From the NCBI GenBank assembly GCA_037389465.1, contig JAZARR010000212.1, positions 5,524,501-5,588,500 on the forward strand: a DNA stretch of 64,000 nt, given 5' to 3'. Shown here in pieces: positions 12,164-58,788 of the stretch; within the stretch, counting starts at the first letter, position 1; every line of letters starts with the position of its first letter. The position numbers and the translations under genes were made by a program. A model generated the notes under the pieces. It was given only the letters and a program-made list of their open reading frames with translations. It was not told the DNA's origin and made no database searches. This DNA is from Baylisascaris procyonis. Taxonomy: Eukaryota > Nematoda > Chromadorea > Rhabditida > Ascarididae.

Positions 12164-12469
12164 CTGCGCAGAACGTTCTTTGTACTGCTCAGCGTGCTGC
12201 ATTTACTATGAACTTGGAAATTGCTTTTAAAGTTTTGTTTTTGCGGTTAAACTTAGGGTATAGGATGGGTACGGTCCCATTGGGTACCAAGGGTGGGACT
12301 GTGACCAAGACCAGGTCTGCGCAGAACGTTCTTTGTACTGCTCAGCGTGCTGCATTTACTATGAACTTGGAAATTGCTTTTAAAGTTTTGTTTTTGCGGT
12401 TAAACTTAGGGTATAGGATGGGTACGGTCCCATTGGGTACCAAGGGTGGGACTGTGACCAAGACCAGGT
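12164..12469. repeat. Exact tandem duplication, 2 x 153 bp
   Basis: Copy 1 is 12164-12316 and copy 2 is 12317-12469; I see no difference between them. The unit length is a multiple of three, so an open frame runs through both copies (12208-12528) and repeats a 51-residue unit containing LNLGYRMGTVPLGTKGGTVT. The unit also carries nested short repeats (GGTACGG and GGGTACC around TCCCATT). The identity implies a recent duplication. The peptide matches nothing I recognise, and coding status is doubtful. Confidence 0.9.
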
Positions 12470-12471
12470 CT

Positions 12472-13427
12472 AAACCGTGGTTCCATGAATATGGGTTGGG
12501 CGCAGTCTCGGTTCCAATTATGTTATAACTGGTCACCTATTAAGGCCTCGTTTAACCCTTTTTCCTATGTTCATGAGTAAAGTCCGGTTCAAGTTTTGGC
12601 CACTATGAGAAGCAAAACAGGAGACTTGAAGGGGGATGGGGGAGAGGGGAGCACTTTGCCTTGGTCACACGGGAGTGGTAACTGTAGCTTTGTGCTTGCA
12701 GGCCTCGTTTCTAAGCGTTTCGAAGTTCTTGCGCGACATTGCTAGTAGGTTTACAATTCAGGGTGCTGACATATATACCTCGTGTCTTTTAATTGCTAGC
12801 TTGTTACTTTGCCTTGCTGATAGATCACCCCGGACGTTTTATTGCTCCGCACTCAGTAATTTTTATTTTTTGATATTTTAGTGCCTCATATGCACTAACT
12901 TGGTACTTTCCACTCCTCGTGACGAGGATTGCAAACTCTTTTCTTGGGTAGCAGGGCCATGGGTGCTCTACTATCTTGGCCAGAAAGCTGTAGATTCCTC
13001 AATTTCGTAACCCAGGCACGGGGTCATGCCGTGACTGGACCAGAGAATTTGTCTTCCCGGCCACCGATTTTGTACCTGATAAAACGCCACGACGAAGATG
13101 AATCAATACTTGAAAACTGGTCTAGTTTCGTTAGGTTTTCTTATTGAAAACGGTACAGGAGCTAACCGTTACTCGGGATTAAGTTATTTGTTTCAGCAAT
13201 GTCGTACAATTACAATGCTGTACGAAAAGTGTCGTGAGCAAGGTAAAATTTTTTCCGGGTTCCGTGGATTGTTCCTGTCGTTGTGGTTGCTTAGAAGGGA
13301 TTCGATTAAGCAGAACCGGCTGTCTGATGAATAGAAACATTCTTCAGATAAGCATTGGATTTTTAACTGTGTCGTGATATTGCCGCAACGAGCTGGTGTT
13401 GATGCATGCTAAATGCATCAGTGTTTT
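12472..13427. other. Upstream region of the CAD gene, no gene recognised
   Basis: Several overlapping open frames of 70-80 codons (12636-12881, 12929-13147, 13098-13334) lack recognisable motifs. The sequence may be decayed repeat material. No TATA box or other promoter element is convincing. Confidence 0.45.
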
Positions 13428-13429
13428 AG
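13400..13429 (+). promoter_or_regulatory. Possible spliced-leader acceptor preceded by a small hairpin
   Basis: CAGTGTTTTAG ends at 13429, 18 nt before the CAD start codon. This is the usual distance and sequence for a nematode trans-splice acceptor. Immediately upstream an 8-bp inverted repeat (TGATGCAT, 13400-13407, and ATGCATCA, 13413-13420) leaves a 5-nt loop. The trans-splicing role is inferred from position only. Confidence 0.45.
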
Positions 13430-13447
13430 AGAAAGCAACCGGTCATA

Positions 13448-43407
<29,960 letters not shown>

Positions 43408-46400
43408 GTCTAGTTTAACCTTTGTTCAGCATGTGAAGGAGTTTAGCCACTTAATTATCCGTTGTTTTAATGCTTTGTAGCATTAGTGGTCGTTCTGTTG
43501 TGGGTTGTTGACAGATTTTTTTTTTCTCTTTGATGTCTCTTTCAGGTTGTTGACAGATTCTGCGTTGTTGAGTGGTTTAAATGCATAAGTCAATGAACTT
43601 GCCTCAGCTTTGGGATTCATATGCTACATTTGTTAATCTCGTCGTCCCTTTTTTTCATCTCATGCATTTTAACTGATGCGTTTGTTGAAGCATCCTTTTT
43701 TGTTGTTTCACTGCATTTGTTTAATGCTCCGGTTGTATTTTTCTGTTTTATTTCATAGTAGTCGATAGTACGCGATCGTTGGTGTCCCTCCAGGAGGCTT
43801 TTTCTTTTGTTTGAAATGTGCCGTGCGAACACTTTCAGAGCATATGAAATGAAACTCGGTGATAAGGGGAGATGATTTGATAATGACGTCAGTAAGGTGA
43901 GGCCAGTGAAAGGTGATGCTGATAGGGAGTGACCGAAAAGCGGTGAGTGATGTGATCAATTGGGTGTGGATTGATGATTGGTTTAATCCTCTGCTGATAT
44001 GGATCGATAGTCATGCGGTATTTCTAATAGAGAAGATTATAGAGCGGTTGAACTCGAGCTTATTGCATGTTTGTTGATTTTTGCATCTGTTAAATATGCG
44101 GATCGTTTTCTTCGGTGGGTAGGTAGACGAGCAGTTTTATATGTTGATTTTCCTTTTTGTTCAATAAATTTGCTTGTTGAGGGGCTCTATCCGAAAGTGT
44201 TTTCTCATTATTGAGCCTATAAAAGTTTTCACTGCTTGCATAGAGGTTGGTCCGTCGTCGTAGAGAGAAATCATCTCAAAGTAAAGCAGGATGTTCCCGT
44301 TACTTCTAGAAGAAAGACTCGCATATCCAGAACAACGAATGTTAATAGAAAAGAGGGGAGAGTGAATTTCTCATCCAGTTGTTAGCATTGTGGCGTGCTT
44401 TCATTAATTTCTTGTTTTAGGAAAAGCTCTGAAGTTCTAGATATCCTGTATTAAATCTCGAAGCGTCTCTGTTTCATGCTGTGACATGGGAATGATCGCA
44501 TTGTGATTTTGAAGAGAGCTTCTCTTTTCTTTCTTTTGCTGTTTTCATCGGGGATTTGCCAACGCCCAGAGGAACTTGAAGGAGGGGGGTTGCGATTATG
44601 GCATTTTTCGTAGTAAGCTGTTTTTCAAACTTATCCATTTCTTTGATTACTGTAACAGCTATGTTTTCGAGTTGTTGCTACACTTTCATACGATGAAGTA
44701 TCTGCGAATTTACCATCCAAAAATCGCCGTTCGCTGACGCGGATATTCTTGAAATGCTTGGGTTGTACTGCATTTCGATAGGGCTCTAAGCAATTAATGA
44801 ACGATAGAATATTAGTTCAACAAGCAGCTAGTCCCGTTACTCGCTGATTGCCTTGAAGCGCGTAATCAAGGAAACGAAGGTTGCTGAGGAATGACAAAGT
44901 GAGCTTCAAGGACGTTCCATTAATCTTGTTTTAACTGTTCAAGTGACGATCACATTAGCCAAAGGGATGGTCTGCGACGTAACATTTCTTGCCGTTCGCT
45001 CACGCACACGCCGACTTCTTTCTCTTCGAAACACAAAACATGCCAGTGAGGTGAGAAATCGCTCTTGAGCAAAATTCCGCGCCATGACTCCACTGATGGT
45101 GAGTACCTCATTATTTCGCCACTTTGACTATACATATTTTCCTATCAATCCGCCAAGAGTGGCGGCACATCTCTTTAGCAGATATGTGAACACAGAGGTG
45201 GCACCGACGTGATTTCCTCATTGATGGTACATGGTGTTAATTAGTGTTAATCCCGAAAGGATTTTGTAGAGGCATCCCGAAGCGCGTTCAGATGCCTCCC
45301 TAGTTTAGGGTCCAGAAACACTAGCAATAGTGATCTAACGATCTTCTGACAGCGATTGAAGAGTTTGTGTAGGCATAGGTTGCTGTGCTTGCTTCTCAAG
45401 GACATAGCATGTCATAACGTTTAGAATTTTTCCACCGCGACATGCCAAACTTGAGGATCGTGTCGTAAATTTGCACGTTGTGATGAATGCCTTTAAAGCT
45501 CAGAAATATAGGAAATCAGGATCATTTGTTCGGAGTGCCGATTTCAAATACCAACGTCGAGTATGATGGATCATTGAAACAGTAAATAGTTGACTGCTTG
45601 CCAATTGGTTGAAGTCCACGCATTAAAAACGTAAAGTTCTGGTTGATGCTTTCTATGCTCTACCGTTGTCTACTACAGCTCACCATTTAGGATTAGCCTT
45701 AAGCGATGGATGTGATATGCGGTTGAGATGGGTTTGATGTTTATAGTAAAACTTGAAAGATTGAAGGAAGCTAATTACGATATGAGGGCAATTTGTTTTA
45801 ATTCTCTTCGCTTTAATGGTGATTTCTTCCTCGTTGTTTCAGAGCGATTTCTGAAAAGACGATTGATAGATAGTTCCGTGCGATGTGCAAATTTCGATTT
45901 CGAAAACGCAGTCGGCATGGGTTAAAAGTTTTTATGGACTATGCGAGCGGGCACGAATTGACCGGTTGATTGTGAAGGTCGTGTGGGTGTTTCTTTATCC
46001 GAATGGTTTTGCCCGTCTCAGCGGAACCCGTTCCTCGGTGTGATTCATATTACTCACGTCCGTGTTGTGCGAACACGCCAAACGAGCCACTATTTTGATC
46101 ATTTATGATGACAGCGTTATTCCTCGAAAAATGCGGGCATACCTTTTCTCGAAATAGTTTTATTTTTCTTTATTTCCCACTCTCTCTCCGTCTCTCGCTT
46201 TCTCCCTCTCTCACTATGGATGATTATGAACAAAACTTCGAAGAACATAATGATGCACTTATATATAGACATTTAAGACGGTAGTAATAATGCACGGTAG
46301 AATGGGGAATAGAGGCAAGCACAACGCACCAATAGCGATGCGCTGACCCGGAAAACGCACTCCCGTTTATAATCCCCCTTAAGATACGCACATAAAAAGG

Positions 46401-46638
46401 AACCAGGAGTTCGCTCGCAGCTGAAACGAATAAGACTGCGACACCGACGCATTGGTTGTACCACTATTAGAGAATTTCCGGAAGAAATTCCTATTCTCTC
46501 TGTCGTATTTCAAAAAGAAAACATCACCTCACTCGGGGGATCTAAAAGGGTGGCGGCAAGCCAACTGGCTCGCAGTAAGCTAACTAGTCAAGTGAACAAT
46601 AGCAACAGCGTTAGCAGTGATATTCAAAACGGCAGTCA
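43408..46638. other. Region between convergent CAD and ground-like genes
   Basis: About 3.2 kb with no supported gene. It contains a candidate CAD poly(A) signal (44163-44168) and a CT-rich patch at 46177-46212. A - strand open stretch near 46270-46430, after a good acceptor (TTCGTTTCAG in - sense), might be an extra 3' exon of the ground-like gene, but I could not confirm its frame. Confidence 0.5.
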
Positions 46639-49600
46639 CTAGTCCTCCCATGTGAGTGAATGCCTGTTTAGCACCCGCAGCTGGCAATTCCTCTTGCCGT
46701 ACCAGTTCACATAGGCAAACTCTGAGTCGGAGACGATTGAATTGAAGCGGCCACCAAACTTTTTCGAAGCGTTTCCTTCGATCTTTCTCGCCGCCTCTAA
46801 GTTGTCGCTTTCGCTGCTCAGTGCATTCTGCAATCATTTTTGCAACGTTTACGAAAAATAACCAAACAGCTTCCCACAACCCGAATTCTTCAAAACCATA
46901 ATTGCGTTAAATAATCACTAATTAATGAAGGAATTCAAATTCATCAAATATATAAACGTTGATTGTTTGGACATATTTTTTTACCGCAGTTTATGCCGCT
47001 TTGAACTTATTTCAATGGCAACAAATCTGAGTATCACCGATGAAACCCCTACTGTAGATATCTTTTATGTGGGAGGAGATTAGCCAATATCCTTAACAAA
47101 TTGATAAAATTTCACATCGTTGATCGTCGAAGTAAGATTTGGCTATAATTCCTAATTTAAAAGGATATCGAAGGTGACGCTATCGAGAAATATCGTTTGT
47201 TACATTGCGGGCGGAAGTGCTACAACGAAAAAGTAATGGGAATTTCTGGAGCTTTTCACCCCTTCTTAAAAGTGATGATGGGAAAAAGTACAGCTAATCC
47301 CTGACAGAGCATAGGAAAGATGAAATCCACGAAAATTCGCACTATTCATTGTTTTAGCAATGCAGAACTCTTCTTTAAAGCATGATCGTTTCGAGCATTT
47401 CTTAGGGATAACACTAAAAACAAACCTCAACGATTGCTCTCAATTCGGGATCCTCACAAGTTGCTCCTTCAGCATTAACGTTTACTGGCTCGATCGCCGC
47501 ATTGGTTTCTTCGTTATATTCGCCAGTCTAAATGTCAATAATTTCATAACGGTCATTGTAACAGCGATCTATGCCATCGATCTATGTCTAATATCGTTGT
47601 TATCGTTTGAAAATACACGTTTCTTTTTTTTTTTGAAAGAAAAAGCACGATAGCTTGTATTGTTCGATCAATTGAATATACTTGACGTATACGTTTGAAA
47701 CTATTTTCTTCGAAAGAATAGCGCAAACTTCCAATTTTTGAACACTAACCTATAAAGCTTAGCTGATATATTCTTAATTTATAGGTGAGTGGAAAATTTG
47801 CGAAGTTTAGGTGATTTGTTTCAATTCTTTCAACTCAAATGTGGTGATCGAACGTGTTCTAGTGCGCTTTCAATTTCCTATTATTATAATGCTCAAAAAT
47901 TAATTATTATCATTGAAAATCATAAGGCGTATTTATGAGGCTGAAACTATTTGATTAGTGTGACGTTTGAGCATAAATGCATATACCTGCGCGATACTTT
48001 TAGTTCTTCTGGATCTAGACGCACACTTTAGCAGCAGATAAAAATTAAGTAGTGCAGAAAGTTATCTTGAGCTAGAAAGTTACGAAGCCTTGAAAATTTG
48101 CGCTTTCAGAACGACTTTTGCAGCAAAATATGAAAGGCTTGAAGTTCGTACTCAATTAAACTCAATCTCCTGCGTTCTTCGTCGATTGAACACTGTTAGA
48201 TAAGTTTATAAAAATCTAAATAACATCGGATCAAAGCATTTTGCGAATTTGCATAAATTACAAAAACTGTTTAGGGAGATTTCACATTCTTACGTGATGT
48301 TTAGGTAGTTATGAGTGCGTATGTGCTTAATCGACAGCTTCAGCTCTAAACTCGAACAAGTTAAGGCTATGAAAACTGGAAAATGAGGATATTCATTTAA
48401 TGCCCCACTAATTGGATTTCGATTCTAGGAATTATATTTTTAATGAGCTTTTAAAATTGCTTTATTCATTTGTACAACAGTAGTACATAATTCGGCGTCC
48501 CTGTTCGCTATTTTTAGTTTTATGTATTAGTTACTATCAGATCGTTTCTGTAAAGCCCACTGTGATAGTATGATAAGTGATGGAAGCGTCGGTGGAAAAG
48601 TGCGGGCGGCTGTGTTAATCTATAAGCTTTGATTTTGAAGATCTAAAAAGCTTGGAAGGTCCAGAAGAAGAAATGAGAAACTATAGCCCGAGAATGGAAT
48701 GCGAAAAATGATAACAATTGAAGATGACTTAAATGAAACATTGCAGCTTATGAAGACGCTGCCTTGTCAAGTATATGCGTTTTAAATTGACGTCGCAACG
48801 AGGTAGCACGCTGAAATTGAATTAGGGCGTGAATATCACGTGATTTTATAAAAATTCCACCCAGAAAAAAAGTTATGACCTAAAATGTAATGAATTTCTG
48901 CATTCAGGCGCCATTCAGCCATAGCCAAATGCCGTTTTACTGTTCTGCAAGCACGTTCAAGTAAGCACACTGCTCTGACCTGTGAGGTTGCCGGAGAGGC
49001 GAGCGCTACGTTCGACTCTTCGTAGTTGCTCTCAGGTCCTGCAACTTGACCGCCCGCTTCATATGGACTGGCTGATTCTGAATTCAGCGCTGGGTTTTGT
49101 GGTGCCAGCGGAGCAGGTGAAGGAGCCGGAGCTGGTACTGGGGCAGGTGCCGGTTCGCCACCCTTCTCATAAGTTCCTATGCTTGCTTCGGTGTCAGGCG
49201 CTTTATCATGATCGCTGGAGATTTCCTCATAGGCATTATCCGATGAGGACTGTTGATATTCTGCTGAAATACATGGAGATCTACTAGCGCACTGTAACAG
49301 ATACGCTCGACTTCTATGTGTATTGAGCGGAGTTTAAACTAGATGGACGATACGTCCAAGCTAATTTGTAAGGCTTAGTGCAAAGAAAGAAAACATTGGA
49401 AAACACAGACTTGTTTAACAACAGTATGTTGATAGAACCTTCTTGTCAGAAAGGATCATACCTTCGGGAGCCGGCGCAGGAGCTGGAGCGGGAGCGGGAG
49501 CTTGCTGTGTGAGAGGTGCTTCGGGTGCTGGAGCTGCAGGTGGAGGAATATTGTCGTTGTAGGATGGCTGAGGACCGGATCCTCCCATCGGAAGCCTGCC

Positions 49601-51352
49601 GATATTAAGTGGGGGCCCGTTGGATGGAGGAAGACCGGGACCCGATTCGCTATAGCCTGCGAGAAAACGGCGTATATTTTACGAAAACAGCATTTACGGC
49701 ATTGAAAGGTTGATGAAAACGAAGCAAGCCAACAGGAATTGTTTGAAAATGCATATCGTCATTCAGTCCTAAGTAGTTAGCTTAAATTATAAGAGGCCAA
49801 TAATAGATAGATAGGCAAATAAGAGGTAGGGTCTCCTATTCTTGTAGCAAATAGCGAAAATGCTTCTGAGGGTTGAAGGAAATGAATCCACGATGGTGTA
49901 GGAGGAATGCATGGTCAATATTAAGAAAAGTTCTATGCTACTGTCTTCACGCTATTGAATCTTACAAGCTGAACAAACGGTTCAAAGATAATGGAATCAC
50001 CAAGGAGCTATAAATGTAAATGTTATATACTTTCTTTAAAACATGAGTCGAGTTCATGTTTCAGACACATTTCCATAGACAATTTGAGCGGAAAATAAAT
50101 AAGGTAGCGCTAATGGAACCGTATCAGAGCAATGGATAAAACAAAACAGGATTCAAAAATGAACGTGCGGAACATCCAACCTGTAGCGGGCGCGGCACCG
50201 ACACCATTCTGAAAACCTGCCGGTGGGCCAGATTGTGAATAACCGGGACCTGGGCCAGCATTGGAGTAGCTTGGGGCTGATGCTATATTAGAAAGACCAG
50301 GAGCGGGTCCTGAATAACTTGGGGCTGATGCGATATTAGAAAGACCAGGAGCGGGTCCTGAGTAGCTTGGCCCTGATGCGATATTATTAAGACCAGGAAG
50401 GGGTCCTGAGTAGCTTGGCCTTGATGCGATATTAGAAAGACCAGGAGGGGGTCCTGAGTAGCTCGGCCCTGATGCAGCATTAGGAAGGCCAATAGGTGGT
50501 GCTGCATAGTTGCCGCCACCTCCAACTCCGCCTATTGGACCGATACCTCCGATGCCACCGACTGGACCACTAAATCCTCCGGCTCCACCGAGTCCGCATC
50601 CACCTCCACCACATCCACCTCCGTAGCTGAAAGGAGCTCAGGGCGTTTACATAAGGAAACTGATACTGAAGGAAAATTGTAAGTTCATTTGCTCATAAGA
50701 TGGCTCTTGTCTAAAGTCGCAGTGAAGCTTCAAATTGCAATAACTGATACTCGAACGATAAAATCCAAAGAAGAGGTATAACTTCAGTAAAAAAACCACT
50801 GATAACTACTGAACTTGAATGAAAATTTACGCTCCTCCTTGCATAATATATTTTTTTCTATAAGAAATTTCATTTACAACTTTCAGATCTCTCTGGATGA
50901 TACTGTTAAAGGCAACGAATATGTTAATTGCAATAATGGTCTCTCAAAAACACTCGCTTACATAAAAGTCAACATTACATTTGTGGAGAAACAATTTGAA
51001 GAGTAAAGTTTGTCTCAAATGGAGTCAAGACTCATGCTCGGAAATATTGGGAAAAAAGAGATGTGAGAGTAATCCGGAAAGAGTTCATAGCAAAAATATA
51101 TTTGTTTTATTAAGCGCAGTCGTATACATGTCGCCGTATGAGCAAAAGAAAAATCAGGAAAGAAGCAGATATGATAGAACTTAGTGAGCTGAATTAAGTG
51201 ATCATTGCAAATGACCTCGGTAGTGGACAGCGGGGCAATGCGGGCTCACATGAGGTGGACGCAATTGGACAGCAGACTTGACCACCACCGAGGCACGCGA
51301 GCGTCGGCGTTATAAGCAGTGCACAAACGAATAGAATCGTCATCATGAGCAT
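46639..51352 (-). CDS. Ground-like (hedgehog-related) secreted protein
   Basis: The exons, in transcript order, are 51352-51216, 50626-50181, 49656-49462, 49263-48980 and 46827-46639, all in phase. Exon 1 encodes a signal peptide (MLMMTILFVCALLITPTLAC) and a Cys-rich stretch. Exon 2 begins with CGGGGCG-type Gly/Cys sequence and then carries four 16-residue repeats. Exons 3 and 4 are Ala/Pro-rich, with runs of APAPAPAP. The last exon matches the ground-like domain: KKFGGRFNSIVSDSEFAYVN, then a Cys in GKRNCQLR. Such proteins belong to the nematode hedgehog-related families and are secreted to the cuticle or extracellular matrix. The Cys-Asn start of the domain is expected in one more small exon in the 2.2-kb last intron, which I did not find. 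The C-terminus (LTWED) also lacks the usual final Cys, so the 3' end may be incomplete. Confidence 0.8.
50275..50466 (-). repeat. Four 48-bp coding repeats (16-residue unit)
   Basis: Within exon 2 of the ground-like gene the unit PSYSGPxPGLxNIASx occurs four times in tandem, with a degenerate copy (APPIGLPNAASG) upstream and a partial one (PSYSNAGPGPGYSQ) downstream. The DNA copies differ at only a few bases, indicating recent expansion or gene conversion. The repeats alternate Tyr-Ser and Pro-Gly, typical of structural extracellular proteins. Confidence 0.92.
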
Positions 51353-55428
<4,076 letters not shown>

Positions 55429-57286
55429 GGTAGAATTTGCAGTTAGATGCTGCCGAAAATATTCATCGACATAGAAGAGAGATAGATACAAAGATAAAAA
55501 ACTGATTATGAAGTCAAATTGTCGTGCCCTTTTAAGTGTAAACAGTAATAAAAAGAAATAAAATGATAGAGAATATACGTCACAGCGAACATTCCATTTT
55601 ATCACTTAATAATGGTTTTGTAGAATCCTGTCATATATCTCTTCGAATGTTTATAAGGATGCATCAAAATCTATCAATCAACATGCGATCCGTTCAGTGC
55701 ATAAAAGATATGAATAGATTTATTTTGACAATTCTATTTTCTATAATAAAGGATATTATGTATAAAGCAAAACAAATAGTTTTAAATATTTTGGTCGTTC
55801 ATTTTGTCCAAGAAGAACATACAAAACCGGAGACGATGAAATTAAAGGCATTAACTACAATCAGACAAAACAAACTACGAGCTTTACTAAATTTTCCATT
55901 TCCTCAACGAGCAAGTATTTCATGCAATTTATTTTCTTCATTGCTGTTATTTCAATGCGTAATTCCTTACCATGCTAACAGATTGTTGAGTTAAGTGTTT
56001 CTCATACTCATTTTTCTCGAATCATCACGAAGCTGGTGTCCGAAGTCGCATTTGCGTGATTTTTATGAGTTTTTCGATCCCAAGCTTCTCTATTTTTTGC
56101 GTTATTTTCAACTGCAAAATTGCGTATAACATTTAAAATTATTTTTTGATCTTAGCACATGTAAGAGACTGTATTCGATGGTTTAAAGTGACAATTCAAG
56201 GTAATTCCCACCGAAATCACACATAATACTTGTAATATGATGACGTAAACTTGTCACAGATGATATGAGATGAAGCGATATGCCTTATACTATTGTTCAA
56301 CCATCACTTCCGTTGAAGATGTCGGTGAGAACCACATTTGTACTATTAACCAAACTAGGACCAGGCTGCAACTTGTTTTGTCGAAAAGATGGCTAAAACG
56401 GGCGGCTGATTTGTATTGCCATAGATTATCACTAACTGCTTCTGAGGCTCATAATTTTATTTAACGTTTTGATACATTGAGGCATCACCATTCGAAGTCA
56501 TTACTTTCGTGACAGACGTTAAAAGATAGCAGTACATGAGCGTAAAGAGCACTTGGCCGTCAAACATTAACAGTATGAGTTTCGTTGCACTGCACTTCAG
56601 AACACGGTGATTCGCACTCAGCTTGCCTAGTTTCGTTGAATCTTTCAGGCTTATCGTCAAATCACGCTGGTAATAAGAAGGCGCAAACGGTTTCGTGAGA
56701 AAAAAGTATGATGTGTGTAATTGAAGACTTGCTCGCTGTTGACGATGCCTTATAAGTGGACAAACTTCAAGAGCGCATTTCATTCGCTCCGCACTCAGTT
56801 TGATCTTCCCGGTGAAACTTTTCTCATCTTTTGATATTTTTGCATTTCTCTTCCACTGTAGACACTTTTGAAAGCAAAACATTAAAGAAAAAAAAACTGC
56901 ACAACATTTCCGGCAATTTCTAGTTCTTTCACTTTGACTTTTGATAATTGGACGCAAATTAGCTGTATTTGTGGAGCTGATTTATTAATTCTTAGCTGTA
57001 ACAGAAAGAGAAACTTTTTTTTTTCAATTGCAATAGTATTTGCTTCGTACTAGTCAACTTCCTTTTGATTTGTTTGTTTTTAGAGACTTTTTCCGTTGAA
57101 AGTTACACTTTTGCACGTCTTCAAACCGTTGACATCTCATATCTGTCATGCTACATTCGAAACGTGTGACTCACACAGAACGGATGATGAATGAAACGCC
57201 GAAATAAAGGCAGATGATAAATGCTAAGCGGTCACCTTCTTCCGATCAGAACAATGCATATATGTTTTGAACGGTGCTCAATGTGG
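55429..57286. other. A+T-rich sequence with two long but unsupported open frames
   Basis: A + frame of 143 codons (55563-55994) and a - frame of 166 codons (56957-56457) are the longest here. Neither shows a domain, signal peptide or splice-consistent extension. The first is rich in Ile/Leu/Phe/Asn, as A+T-rich non-coding DNA would be. I leave both uncalled as genes. Confidence 0.45.
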
Positions 57287-57331
57287 AATAATATTATTGT
57301 AATTAACATTGTTAATTACAATAATATTATT
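57287..57331. repeat. Perfect 21-bp inverted repeat with 3-nt loop
   Basis: The left arm 57287-57307 and the right arm 57311-57331 are exact reverse complements around ATT. The arms are A/T-only apart from two G/C pairs. This near-perfect palindrome could form a cruciform, or a fold-back RNA if transcribed. Confidence 0.9.
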
Positions 57332-57645
57332 TATTGTAATTGTCACTACACTGTTGTTGATCAACGTAACGTTAGCGCACATAGGTAAAATGGCAAAATG
57401 GCGGTCACTCTTTGAACATCGCGCTATTTTATCGCCGTATTATTAACGAGTCATCTTATGGCTCAGCAATTATTTTCCACTTTTATATTACAATGATTTT
57501 GCAGTGTTTTGCTCGTTTATGTGACTGTTTCGCCGTCTGCCGTCTAGATGGGTTCACATTGCGTTGATCAGCATTTCAGTTCAGCGTTCGAGTTTTTGTT
57601 CGGTGTATTTACGATGCGCGGTCATTTCACAGAGGCGAAAACATC

Positions 57646-57771
57646 TTAAACGTGTGTCACATCGGTCACGATGGCCTTAATCCCTGGGGCTTGAGCAGAC
57701 AAGTCAGAAAGGAGCGAAGGGTCGTTTGAGAAGAGGGAAGGTGCGACCAAAGAGTGGGATCGCTGATGGTG
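57646..57771 (-). CDS. Candidate terminal exon, unknown protein
   Basis: After a - strand acceptor-like CCACCATCAG the frame reads RSHSLVAPSLFSNDPSLLSD and then SAQAPGIKAIVTDVTHV before a stop. The base composition is higher in G+C than its flanks and codon choice resembles the CAD exons. No partner exon was found and no family is recognised. It may be chance. Confidence 0.25.
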   Translation of the reverse strand, partial: HHQRSHSLVAPSLFSNDPSLLSDLSAQAPGIKAIVTDVTHV

Positions 57772-58788
57772 GGCCCAACTCACCGTCTCTCCATTAAAAC
57801 TTGAAAGTTTTTTACTTAGTGAAAGTAATATGCACACGTTTTTTGTACTATGCTTTACATAAATTATGACCATTTCTTGTTTACAGACACCGCATTTAAA
57901 ATTGGAGTCACTGATCAAATTCAATAAAATTTATAATTCCACTTTCTTTGATGTCCCCGTATATTCGTAGCGTTTGATGGTTTTAATGCAGGAAAAATAT
58001 CAGGACTTATAAGAAGGAAAATTAACATTAGAAAGCCAATTACGATAGTCTTAAAAGCCTTTTCGAAGAGAGCACAAATTGCTTATTCAAAAAAGGAATG
58101 CTTCGGTGATGGGATTTCCCTCGCAACCGGTCGCGAACTTGAGGATGTCGCTATCTAGTAATTGGCATACTGAAGGAATTTAGTCTGAATTTCAGATAAA
58201 CACAATTGGTTATTTTTAACTTACTGCAGTAACAGTTCATTTAAAATCAATACGGCTTTAGAATACCCCATATTAATGCTGTATAAGGAAGAATGGTCTC
58301 TCACAGAATTAATTCATGCGAAGGAATGTCTGCACATAGCAAGAAGTTGCTATCGTTCTCATGCCAAAGCCACTGTACATATTACTCCATCTCTGTGTCT
58401 ATACCAAACTACGAACTATTCAACTGCGATGCAGATAAAACATAGTTCTTCAGCTGTTAAATCACTTTCCTCAATTTACTCATAAAAATAAGGAATACTT
58501 AGTTACAGTAACAAGAAACATCAGTCTCCGGATGCTTTTGTGGTAATCAATATTAAACTACCAAAAATATTTTCAATGTTGAGAGCATTTTCTGAATGTA
58601 ATGAACATTTTGGAGAGCAATAAGCATGATTAGGTGTCTTTAAGGGAGAAATTGGAACTAGGTGAAGGAGGAAACAGTTGGAAACAGGAATTCATGAAGA
58701 GAGTAAATACGGATATACTCAAGCATAAATGTAACACAACGACACGTACAATGTCCCACGTAGAGGATGAGTGAACAGGTTTCATGCA
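57772..58788. other. No gene recognised
   Basis: A + frame at 58276-58485 (69 codons) has no motif or flanking splice sites. Nothing else stands out. Confidence 0.5.

Noticed and set aside
46273..46464. - strand frame as an additional 3' exon of the ground-like gene
   Set aside because: The acceptor is good, but the phase and the domain ending could not be matched.
55563..55994. 143-codon + strand frame
   Set aside because: A/T-driven composition (Ile, Leu, Phe, Asn), no domain, no splice context.
56457..56957. 166-codon - strand frame
   Set aside because: No motif, signal peptide or partner exon. The length alone is not enough in this sequence.
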